A stretch of 12,018 nt of DNA, taken from an uncultured Acidimicrobiales bacterium. Lineage in GTDB: Bacteria > Actinomycetota > Acidimicrobiia > Acidimicrobiales > UBA10347. A program made the position numbers and the translations under genes. Position 1 is the stretch's first letter. The number at the start of each line of letters is the position of its first letter. The notes beneath the pieces are model-generated. The model saw only the letters and a program-made list of their open reading frames with translations. It was not told the DNA's origin and did not search any database. The stretch lies in assembly GCA_937942965.1 (NCBI GenBank), contig CALDGN010000083.1:1-12018 (forward strand), read 5' to 3'. Positions 1-6,039 of the stretch are shown piece after piece.

Positions 1-2
1 CT

Positions 3-1073
3 TTGAGCGGCATCACCTCCGTGATCATCGTCGGAGCCGGCCCCGCGGGGATGAGTGCAGCGCATCTGCTGCGTCAACGGGGCGTCGAATTCACGATCCT
101 CGAAGCCAAGGACACACACGGCGGCCGCATCAAGACCGCCCGTGAGTTCGTCGACTTCCCGATCCCGCTCGGCGGCGAGTGGATCCATGTCGACCCCGAG
201 ATCCTCGACACGATCGTCAACGACGACTCGGTCGAGCTATCCAACAAGCTCAGCTTCTACGACCCCAAGGACTCGGCCGCAGAGTGGGACGGCTCCACGC
301 TGACCACAGGCGAAGCGGGCGAGAACGCCGATGTGAAGTTCGTCGGCGACACGTGGCTCACGTTCTTCGAGCAGTACGTGCTGCCGGGCATCGAGCCGAA
401 CCTGCGAGTGAACGCACCCGTCGAAGCAATCGACTACTCCGGCGACGAGGTCACGGTGACCATCGCCGGCGGCGAGAGCGTCGCCGCCGACGCCGTCATC
501 GTCACGGTGCCGGTCATGCAGCTGCGCAACCGAGCGATCGAGTTCACGCCTGCGCTCCCTGACGACAAGCTCGAGGCAATCGACGACGTCCAGCTCTGGA
601 CCGGCATGAAGGTCTTCCTGGAGTTCAGCGAGCAGTGGTATCCGACTTTCCTCGAGATTGCCGGGAGCAACTCCGAGGCCGGGCAGAAGCTGTTCTACGA
701 CGCCGCCTACGGCCAGGACGCTGACGCCCACGTGCTCGGCCTGTTCACCGTCGGTGACCAGTCGTGGCCGTATCAGGAACGCACCGGCCAAGAACTCGTC
801 GACTACATCTTGGCTGAGCTCGACGAGATGTATGACGGCGCTGCGTCGCGCACCTACATCCAACACATCGCCCAGAACTGGGACGTCGAGCCGTACATCG
901 AGCAGGCCTACATCGCCGACGATGCCGACTGGCGGCTACCTCCGAAGATGCGACAGCCTGTGCAGAGCCGGGTGTTCTTTGCCGGCGACGCCTACACCGA
1001 CGGCGAGGACTGGAGCTCGGTCCACATGGCGGCGATTTCCGCCGCCGAAGCTGTCGAACGTCTGCTCGGCTAG
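3..1073 (+). CDS. FAD-dependent amine oxidase-like flavoprotein
   Basis: Probable flavin-containing amine oxidase-family oxidoreductase, cytosolic, substrate unknown. The N-terminus carries the dinucleotide-binding motif GAGPAG (residues 11-16), an acidic residue ending strand 2 (E34) and the GGRI motif (40-43) typical of monoamine-oxidase-like FAD enzymes, followed by LGGEWIH (56-62). The C-terminus has the second FAD signature, VFFAGDAYTDGEDWSSVHMA (324-343), and ends in the usual helix. At 356 aa it is shorter than typical family members (about 430-500 aa); the missing part falls in the substrate-binding region after residue 95. The TTG at position 3 is the first visible start, but only two bases precede it, so the true start may lie outside the window. 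It is followed after 21 bp by the methyltransferase-like gene on the same strand. No signal peptide or membrane helix is seen. The family call is firm; the reaction is not. Confidence 0.85.
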   Translation: MSGITSVIIVGAGPAGMSAAHLLRQRGVEFTILEAKDTHGGRIKTAREFVDFPIPLGGEWIHVDPEILDTIVNDDSVELSNKLSFYDPKDSAAEWDGSTLTTGEAGENADVKFVGDTWLTFFEQYVLPGIEPNLRVNAPVEAIDYSGDEVTVTIAGGESVAADAVIVTVPVMQLRNRAIEFTPALPDDKLEAIDDVQLWTGMKVFLEFSEQWYPTFLEIAGSNSEAGQKLFYDAAYGQDADAHVLGLFTVGDQSWPYQERTGQELVDYILAELDEMYDGAASRTYIQHIAQNWDVEPYIEQAYIADDADWRLPPKMRQPVQSRVFFAGDAYTDGEDWSSVHMAAISAAEAVERLLG

Positions 1074-1094
1074 TCGCGGCACCATGATGAGCCC

Positions 1095-1739
1095 ATGACA
1101 TCTCCGAACCGGGTCGCGGACTTCTATGCCGAGTACGACCGGCATCCCGGCGATCGGGTGCGTCTCTTCGCGGCGATCGCCAACCACCTCGACGCAGTCC
1201 AGGTGCTCTATCCCGGTAGCTATGTCGATATCGCCCCAAGCGTCTGGTTCGAGACGGTCGTGTATGCCGACCTCGATCGTCGGGCAGCCAAATTCTTCGC
1301 CAACGAAGACCAGGTCCAGGTCCTCGTCAATGCCAAGCGAGCCGCGGTCGGCCACGCCGATCCGATCGCAGACATATCGTTTCATCACCTCGATTATCGA
1401 GAGCAACTGCCGCTCGAAGACGAGTCGACGGATCTCTTGATCTCGTTGTATGCGGGCTTCATCTCCGAACACTGCACCCGATATCTGCGCATCGGAGGCC
1501 ACCTGCTGGTCAACCCCAGCCACGGCGATGCCGCAATGGCCTCGATCAATCCCAGCTACGAGCTGAGCGCCGTCGTCACGGCCCGTAGCGGCGACTACGC
1601 AGTTCGCACGGATGGGCTCGACGGCTACCTCGTGCCCAAGAAGCCGCAAGCGATCACGAGAGAACGACTGCTCGAGCTCGGTCGAGGCATCGCCTACACG
1701 AAGAGCCCGTTTGCGTATCTGTTTCAACGCGTCGCCTAG
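1095..1739 (+). CDS. Class I methyltransferase-fold protein with degenerate SAM motif
   Basis: A 214-aa soluble protein with the strand-helix order of a class I (Rossmann-fold) SAM methyltransferase. YPGSYVDIAPS (39-49) sits where motif I should be, followed by an acidic pair in YADLD (57-61) at the place of the ribose-binding acid. LDY (99-101) follows, then a motif IV/post-IV-like stretch, TDLLISLYAGFISEHCTRYLRIGGHLLVN (112-140). The usual GxGxG loop of motif I is absent, so SAM binding may be altered or lost. I recall similar YPGSYVDIAPS proteins as an uncharacterised family, but cannot check this here. It lies 21 bp after the flavoprotein gene and may be co-transcribed with it. No strong Shine-Dalgarno is visible upstream of the ATG. 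The gene ends at the convergent hairpin region. Confidence 0.75.
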   Translation: MTSPNRVADFYAEYDRHPGDRVRLFAAIANHLDAVQVLYPGSYVDIAPSVWFETVVYADLDRRAAKFFANEDQVQVLVNAKRAAVGHADPIADISFHHLDYREQLPLEDESTDLLISLYAGFISEHCTRYLRIGGHLLVNPSHGDAAMASINPSYELSAVVTARSGDYAVRTDGLDGYLVPKKPQAITRERLLELGRGIAYTKSPFAYLFQRVA

Positions 1740-1902
1740 ACGCCGCTGTCTGACGAAACGGAACGGGCTGTCGCAGCCAGCGCACCTGTAACAGTTGGCC
1801 GTGCCGCTCGTCATGGGTCGTGCCGACCCCGACATGCCGTTGATCGGTCGGCCTAGCCCGGGCGACCAGCCGCCGGTCGCTCGGGCTCAAATCGCTCCCG
1901 CG
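1740..1902. other. Convergent intergenic region with hairpins
   Basis: This 163-bp gap separates the methyltransferase-like gene (plus strand) from the last gene of the pilus operon (minus strand). It contains a small hairpin (GGCTG-TCG-CAGCC, 1766-1778), a 7-bp inverted repeat (GCCGACC 1822-1828 with GGTCGGC 1846-1852) and the strong hairpin listed separately. Open frames crossing it look like antisense shadows; I see no gene in it. Confidence 0.7.
1855..1887. terminator. Probable bidirectional hairpin terminator
   Basis: A 13-bp stem (1855-1867 pairing with 1875-1887) with one G-T wobble closes a 7-nt loop. It lies between two convergent genes, 115 bp after the plus-strand stop and 15 bp past the minus-strand stop. 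Neither side has a T-run, so it would be a U-less hairpin terminator, a type proposed for actinobacteria; the position supports a shared terminator. Function is inferred. Confidence 0.6.
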
Positions 1903-2859
1903 TCAGCTGGACTCGGGAAACCAGACCACCGGCTCAGACTGCCGCTCGTCGGACGGGCGCCACAGGATTAGCTCATCGTCGTGCAGCTCGGCGTCGGCCG
2001 CGACCGGCGGAGGCGGGAGCTGTGACAGATCGACGACGATGGCATCTTCAGCTGCCTCTTCGTCTTCGCCATCGGCCAGCGGCGCAACTGGCGGCGGCGG
2101 GAGGTGCGAATAGTCCGATCCCGCAGTTTCACCGGCGGGCGCCTTGACGGCGTCGACCCACATCTCGTGTTGGATCTGGTCGGTCAGCTGGGCGCAGCTG
2201 CGGGCGAACTGGCTGCGCCGGAGATAGCGGTCATCGCCACCGATGTTGACCGCCGTTGCCGCTCGCTGGTCCAGCGGCAATACGTGGCGCACGTCGACCC
2301 CGAGCGCTTCGGAGACCTGCTCCGCGTTGTACGGCACATCGCCGACGAGCACAATGCCGACGTTGTCCGGCTGGTCGGCCTCTGCCAAGCGGTACTTGAG
2401 CACCAGAAGTTCTTCTCGGGTTGGACGCACGAACCAGAGCAACAGGTCCGCACTGGTTACGACGGGGCTGATGCGTGAGTCCGGCAACAGCGTGCCTGCG
2501 TCTACGAGCACCGGATGCCCGCTCTTCCTCAGGTACGGCCCGAGGAACCCGCCGGCCGATCGGAGCTGGGCCGCGGCCGCAGATGCCGACGGCGACAATG
2601 GCACGCACGCAACCCCCGACGGCAGGCGTTGGGCGTGGTCGAGTAGCGGCGGCGACTCGAACTTTCGCAGGCTCTCCGCCAGGGTCACCATGCCGGGCGT
2701 AATCGTGATCTCGAAACGAGCGGCCAGTACTCCCCCGCCCGCGTCTGCTTCGACAACAACCGGCACCACATCGGGGTTCGGCCATTGGGCAGCCATCACC
2801 TGCAAGGCCGTCGATACGCCCGGCGAGCCGTGCGCGGACGCACCGATGATCAAGGTCAC
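1903..2859 (-). CDS. TadZ/CpaE-like ATPase homologue with degenerate P-loop
   Basis: Last gene of the pilus operon, 318 aa, MinD/ParA-like. In tad systems this protein (TadZ/CpaE) localises the pilus machine in the cell. The N-terminus has strand-loop-helix IIGASAHGSPGVSTALQ (4-20) in the P-loop position, but the Walker A lysine is replaced: GSPGVST where GGVGKST is expected. VEADAGGGVLAARF (36-49) matches the next conserved segment, and VLVDAG (117-122) is Walker B-like. SADLLLWFVRPT (136-147) and VGIVLVGD (167-174) fit later core strands. The C-terminus (about 245-318) is acidic and proline-rich, with LPPPPVA twice (253-259, 281-287). The GTG start overlaps the stop of the CpaB-like gene by 4 nt (GTGA). 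The family is supported by fold pattern and context; ATPase activity is doubtful. Confidence 0.75.
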   Translation of the reverse strand: MTLIIGASAHGSPGVSTALQVMAAQWPNPDVVPVVVEADAGGGVLAARFEITITPGMVTLAESLRKFESPPLLDHAQRLPSGVACVPLSPSASAAAAQLRSAGGFLGPYLRKSGHPVLVDAGTLLPDSRISPVVTSADLLLWFVRPTREELLVLKYRLAEADQPDNVGIVLVGDVPYNAEQVSEALGVDVRHVLPLDQRAATAVNIGGDDRYLRRSQFARSCAQLTDQIQHEMWVDAVKAPAGETAGSDYSHLPPPPVAPLADGEDEEAAEDAIVVDLSQLPPPPVAADAELHDDELILWRPSDERQSEPVVWFPESS

Positions 2860-3581
2860 GAATCGTCTTCCTCGTCAGGCTGCGTGGACGACCCGACGCT
2901 CCATGATGGCGGACCGGACACCTCGACCTCGATGACCACTACATCTTCTGCTGCGAGCTGGGTCAGCTGGGCTTGCTCGACACCCATGCGCAGCCGCAGC
3001 GCCAGCTGCGACCCATCTCGGCTTGGCGTGACGGCCTCGACGACCGCATCCGGCACGAGCACCGTGACTCCGCCGTCGTCGGCGCCAACCAGCACCTGTA
3101 CCTGATCGCCGATCGAGAGCCCCGAGGGCGCTTCGTCACCCGACACCCGCACGCCGACCATCGCCTCGTTTGCGCCGAGCGAAGTCGCAGAACGGAACAT
3201 GGACCCGGTGATCAACGTCCCGGCCTCGAGGTCAGCAAGCGGGGTGACCCCAACGAACAGATCGACGAAGTCGGGAGACTCGTGCGACGTCGGCACGTCG
3301 GAGTTGATGTAGACCTCGGTCAGATCTGCTCTGGTCAGGGGCACGCCAATTTCGACGTCGTTGGCGAGCGCAAGCACCGGCGTGCGAGACGTCGTGCTCG
3401 CTTGCCACCAGACGGCAAGGAGGGCGAACACCGCTACAACCAGCATCGAGAGCAAGAGCTGAGGCACGCGGACGCCTCGCTGGCGACGATTGGGCCCGGC
3501 CGGACTCAGTTCAGGTACGGAAGCTAGTGCGGCATTCATAGGTCCTCGGTGCTGCGAGCTGACGTCGCGATGAAGAGACAT
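2856..3581 (-). CDS. CpaB/RcpC-like SAF-domain pilus assembly protein
   Basis: A 241-aa protein with a cytoplasmic basic N-terminus (NRRQRGVRVP), one membrane anchor (about 40-60) and a SAF domain beginning near residue 68 (VLALANDVEIGVPLTRADLTEVYI, 69-92), through LEAGTLITGSMF (118-129). A second CpaB-like beta-rich part (139-222, MVGVRVSGDEAPSGLSIGDQVQVLV) and an acidic tail follow. CpaB/RcpC proteins are accessory parts of Flp pilus assembly, normally facing the periplasm next to a secretin; no secretin is seen here. The ATG at 3581 lies 22 bp after the TadG-like stop without a clear Shine-Dalgarno. An in-frame ATG at 3539 (residue 15) has GAGG 4 nt upstream and is a good alternative start. 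The 3' end overlaps the tadZ-like gene by GTGA. Confidence 0.8.
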   Translation of the reverse strand: MSLHRDVSSQHRGPMNAALASVPELSPAGPNRRQRGVRVPQLLLSMLVVAVFALLAVWWQASTTSRTPVLALANDVEIGVPLTRADLTEVYINSDVPTSHESPDFVDLFVGVTPLADLEAGTLITGSMFRSATSLGANEAMVGVRVSGDEAPSGLSIGDQVQVLVGADDGGVTVLVPDAVVEAVTPSRDGSQLALRLRMGVEQAQLTQLAAEDVVVIEVEVSGPPSWSVGSSTQPDEEDDS

Positions 3582-3603
3582 GGATGGAATCTGTGGAGAT
3601 CGG

Positions 3604-4038
3604 TCATGGAGTGGTTAGTGCTGCGGGTTCGATGACCCGTGCGGTGTGGGATCCGAAGCCACGGATGTCAAACCCGGGCAACATCGCGGTTCCTTGGACG
3701 ATCACGTCAACCCGAACCGAGAGACGGTCCTCGGCAACCTCGATCTGGAAGTCGACGTCATCACCCGAGGCGGCAAGGATCCGCTGGGCCTGGATCCTTG
3801 CGCCATCGCTCTCGTCGAGATCGATGGTGGCCCGCCCCGTAGCCAGGGCGCCGACATCGAGCGTGGCGGCCGCAGCTCGAGCCGCCTCGGATGCAAGATC
3901 CTCGGCCCGGCTGATATTCGAGAGTCGTCGAGCTCCGTCAGAAACAACCACCGAGATCGCGACGAAGAAGACCGCGATGATCGCGACAAAGGCGGACAGG
4001 GAGCCCCGCTCCCGTTCGTGGCTACCGCGGCGCTTCAT
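3604..4038 (-). CDS. TadG-like / Flp pilus-assembly membrane protein
   Basis: A 144-aa protein with a short charged N-terminus (MKRRGSHERERG), one hydrophobic helix (about 13-33) and an extracytoplasmic alpha/beta part that contains DGARRLSNISRAEDLASEAARAAAATLD (34-61). This looks like the small TadG/TadE-neighbourhood proteins found beside tad operons in actinobacteria. The G-S-L-S-A-F context resembles a prepilin cleavage site, but the Glu at +5 seen in its upstream neighbours is replaced by Phe, so it may stay membrane-anchored instead of being processed. Its ATG overlaps the second tadE stop by 4 nt (ATGA, 4035-4038). A secreted minor-pilin or scaffolding role is inferred from context. 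Confidence 0.7.
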   Translation of the reverse strand: MKRRGSHERERGSLSAFVAIIAVFFVAISVVVSDGARRLSNISRAEDLASEAARAAAATLDVGALATGRATIDLDESDGARIQAQRILAASGDDVDFQIEVAEDRLSVRVDVIVQGTAMLPGFDIRGFGSHTARVIEPAALTTP

Positions 4039-4478
4039 GGTTCACGCCAGTACTCGAGTACCGACACCGAACGACTCGCTACCGAGCGTTCGTCGGATCC
4101 GACCATCGCGGCGATGCCGCCGTAGCGTTCAGTACACGTGAGTTCAACCGCGACGTGCCCGGGCCGAAGCGCGGCTTCGTCGGGAGCGGTCCACGTGATG
4201 TCAAGCGTCGAGATCTCGCCCAGACACTGATCCTGTGCTGCGTTGCGGGCTGCGTCGCTCGCTCCAGCATCGGGCGCCCCATACAGCGCCGCCGTCCGAG
4301 CAGCCGCGTCCGCTGCACTGCGCGCCCGCGTGCCATGGCGCTGGACCTGTACTGCATAGACCGCGATGAGGGCGAACAGCACGAGCACGGGCATGAGCAA
4401 GGCAAGCTCGGTGGACAACAAACCTGCCTCACCGACTCCGCTGCGCGAGGTGCGACGCCGTCGTTTGCAGCGCATCAC
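4035..4478 (-). CDS. TadE-like pseudopilin (second copy)
   Basis: TadE-family minor pilin, 147 aa. A basic N-terminus (CKRRRRTSR) precedes GEAGLLSTELALLMPVLVLFALIAVYAVQVQ (16-46). This is a type IV prepilin-like signal with probable cleavage after G19 and Glu at +5, followed by the hydrophobic helix. The stretch RARSAADAAARTAAL (51-65) is typical of TadE. Two cysteines in the extracytoplasmic part (C85, C115) could form a disulfide. The GTG at 4478 overlaps the upstream tadE stop by 4 nt (GTGA); the ATG three bases later (TGATG) is an equally reasonable start. The downstream end overlaps the TadG-like gene by ATGA. Processing would need a TadV/CpaA-type peptidase, which is not in this window. 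Confidence 0.8.
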   Translation of the reverse strand: MMRCKRRRRTSRSGVGEAGLLSTELALLMPVLVLFALIAVYAVQVQRHGTRARSAADAAARTAALYGAPDAGASDAARNAAQDQCLGEISTLDITWTAPDEAALRPGHVAVELTCTERYGGIAAMVGSDERSVASRSVSVLEYWREP

Positions 4479-4852
4479 GGCACGACCCGCTCGACAGGAA
4501 CGCTGGCCGATGCGGCGACTTCGAGGCGCCCGAACACGCTTGGGTAGGTTCCGCGGACGATGACGGATGCCCTCACCGGTGTGCGCTCGACTTCGATCGT
4601 CGGCTCGTCAATTTGGCCCGCGAGCTGCAAGAAGTCTTGAGCTGCGCTCTGGCCTTCTTCGGGCCCCGCCCCGAGCGACGCAGCAGCTTCAGCGCCATGA
4701 TCGGCGGCCGCTTGTGCGACCGCGTTCGCGTGCGCAGAAAGGGCGAGCTGCACCATTCCGAGCACTGCCAAGATCAGTACCGGGAACAGTACGGCGAGCT
4801 CTGTCGTAACGAGGCCCCGTTCAGCCTCGGGGCGCCGAGCCCGTTCGGTCAG
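4475..4852 (-). CDS. TadE-like pseudopilin (first copy), CTG start
   Basis: TadE-family pseudopilin of about 125 aa. EAERGLVTTELAVLFPVLIL (9-28) is the prepilin-like signal, with cleavage expected after G13 and Glu at +5, then a hydrophobic helix to about residue 40 and SAHANAVAQAAADHGAEAAASLG (39-61), a TadE-type helix. The frame stays open upstream to an ATG at 5104, but those extra 84 residues are Arg/His-rich and run antiphase through the whole pilin gene, so they look like a shadow. From 4852 upstream to the end of the pilin shadow no in-frame ATG, GTG or TTG is seen. A CTG at 4852 makes the same 4-nt overlap (CTGA) with the pilin stop as six other junctions in this operon, so I chose it. 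The gene is firm; the start codon is inferred. Confidence 0.7.
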   Translation of the reverse strand: MTERARRPEAERGLVTTELAVLFPVLILAVLGMVQLALSAHANAVAQAAADHGAEAAASLGAGPEEGQSAAQDFLQLAGQIDEPTIEVERTPVRASVIVRGTYPSVFGRLEVAASASVPVERVVP

Positions 4853-5067
4853 TCGGAGAAGTCGGGGATATCGGGGCTCGGAGCGTTGCTCACCGTGTCG
4901 TTGGCGTAGTTGTACAACAGTGCCCCGATCGCGACCGCGATGGCGACAAGCACAAAGGTCAGCACCGCCACCTCGGTCGTTGTCAGGCCACGCTCGCTTC
5001 CGACGCGGTGGGCGTCTCGAAGTCGCGTGGTGGCCTTGATCCACAAGCCCAGTGCGGTGCTTCCCAT
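4849..5067 (-). CDS. Flp-type major pilin precursor
   Basis: A 72-aa prepilin. The leader of 27 residues is basic (KATTRLRDAHRVGSERG) and ends in Gly27. The mature part begins LTTTEVAVLTFVLVAIAVAIGALLYNYAND (28-57), with Glu at +5 and a single long hydrophobic helix that packs the fibre core. The short tail APSPDIPDFSD is proline-rich and acidic. Size, leader and helix match Flp/class IVb pilins assembled by tad systems. The only strong Shine-Dalgarno I see in the cluster (AGGGGGAG, 6 nt before the ATG) lies ahead of this gene, as expected for the most abundant product. It starts 33 bp after the tadC stop and its stop overlaps the first tadE. A larger reading frame (4475-5104, same strand, other frame) covers it completely, so a gene caller may miss it. 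Confidence 0.85.
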   Translation of the reverse strand: MGSTALGLWIKATTRLRDAHRVGSERGLTTTEVAVLTFVLVAIAVAIGALLYNYANDTVSNAPSPDIPDFSD

Positions 5068-5073
5068 GGTGTG

Positions 5074-5081
5074 CTCCCCCT
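5074..5081 (-). promoter_or_regulatory. Strong ribosome binding site of the pilin gene
   Basis: On the minus strand AGGGGGAG lies 6 nt upstream of the pilin ATG (5067). It is purine-rich and well spaced, unlike the other junctions of the operon, where starts overlap the previous stop and rely on coupling. It supports 5067 as the pilin start and suggests higher translation of the pilin than of its neighbours. Confidence 0.75.
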
Positions 5082-5100
5082 AATAGGTGCATGGTGAAGT

Positions 5101-6039
5101 TCATGGCGTGATCGCCAGGAACGAGATCGTGAACGGTGTGCTCGACTGACCGAACTGGTCGAAGACGGCGAAACCAAGAAACAAAAAGAGTGCAACGAGG
5201 ACAAGACCAACCGGCAGCAACATCTGCTCGGTGAGCGACTCGGAAGTCTGTTCCACCTCAGCCTGCAGTCGGCTGCGGAGTACGTCGCTCTTGGTGGCGA
5301 TCGACTCGCTGATACGGGCGCCCTCGGAGCCGGCGAGCTCAGCAGCGGCGACAAGGTCTTGCAGTTCCGGGATGTCGAATCGCTCGCCGAGAAGGCCAAG
5401 CTGTGACCATGGAGTCCGGTTCGATAGCCGGGCGCGGTCGAGCGCAGCTCGGATCTCGGCGAATGCCCATCCATCGCCGGCGTCGGCAGCGCCTTGCAGA
5501 GCGGTCAACAGCCCGCCGCCTCCGCTCATGATCACGGTGACAAGGTCAAGGTACGCAGACAGCGCGTGACGGAACGCGACTCGACGGGCCGATGCCCGTG
5601 CTCGCAATCGAGCGTCGGGGACAATGAACGCCAAGCCAGCCGCGGACAAGGCAATCAGCGTCACCCACAATGGGCTGATGCCCAGCCCAACGGCCTGGCC
5701 GATCACCCAGATGCTGTAGCAAGCAAGCAACGCAGCCGCAGGTGTACCGGCCTTGACGATCGCATGATCCTCGAGCGTTGAACCCGCTACGGCCAGATCG
5801 CGGCGTAGCGCGTTGTCGTCGCCAAGTCCAAGCGACATTGACTTGCCTACCGCGATCAGCAGCCGTCGTAGCGGCCGATCACGGGCCACCGACTCAGGTG
5901 CGTTGAAGGTCATGCCCGGCCGTTCGACGGCATCGAACACCTGATCCATTGGAAGCGTTGTCGGACGCAGCGAGTGCAGCACCAGCAAGACCCCGGTCCC
6001 GACACCGGCGCCAAGCACCAACATGATGAGGGCGTTCAC
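5101..6039 (-). CDS. tadC: TadC, type II/IV secretion inner-membrane platform protein
   Basis: Second T2SSF-type membrane platform protein of the tad machine, 312 aa. Membrane helices are visible at about 3-24, 98-119, 123-141 and 273-294. The cytoplasmic T2SSF domain (about 155-272) contains SAYLDLVTVIMSGGGGLLTALQGAA (161-185), ELQDLVAAAELAGSEGARISESI (225-247) and LRSRLQAEVEQTSESLTEQMLLPVGLVLVALFLFLGF (254-290), which are classic TadC features. The frame is open further upstream to 6225, but that extension is Arg-rich and overlaps tadB. The GTG at 6039 gives VNALIMLVLGAGVGTG, a proper membrane start, and a 4-nt overlap (GTGA, 6036-6039) with the tadB stop, so I chose it. With TadB it would form the platform driven by TadA. 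Confidence 0.87.
   Translation of the reverse strand: MNALIMLVLGAGVGTGVLLVLHSLRPTTLPMDQVFDAVERPGMTFNAPESVARDRPLRRLLIAVGKSMSLGLGDDNALRRDLAVAGSTLEDHAIVKAGTPAAALLACYSIWVIGQAVGLGISPLWVTLIALSAAGLAFIVPDARLRARASARRVAFRHALSAYLDLVTVIMSGGGGLLTALQGAADAGDGWAFAEIRAALDRARLSNRTPWSQLGLLGERFDIPELQDLVAAAELAGSEGARISESIATKSDVLRSRLQAEVEQTSESLTEQMLLPVGLVLVALFLFLGFAVFDQFGQSSTPFTISFLAITP

Noticed and set aside
237..866. 209-aa minus-strand open frame inside the flavoprotein gene
   Set aside because: Antisense to a well-supported FAD enzyme, with no hydrophobic core pattern or motif of its own.
1083..1095. CATGAT as a -10 for a leaderless methyltransferase-like gene
   Set aside because: Only a partial match, too close to the ATG and without a -35; the gene more likely follows the flavoprotein on one message.
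936..1835. 299-aa minus-strand open frame across the methyltransferase-like gene and the gap
   Set aside because: It is antisense to a gene with clear fold motifs, has no recognisable domain and looks like a GC-rich shadow.
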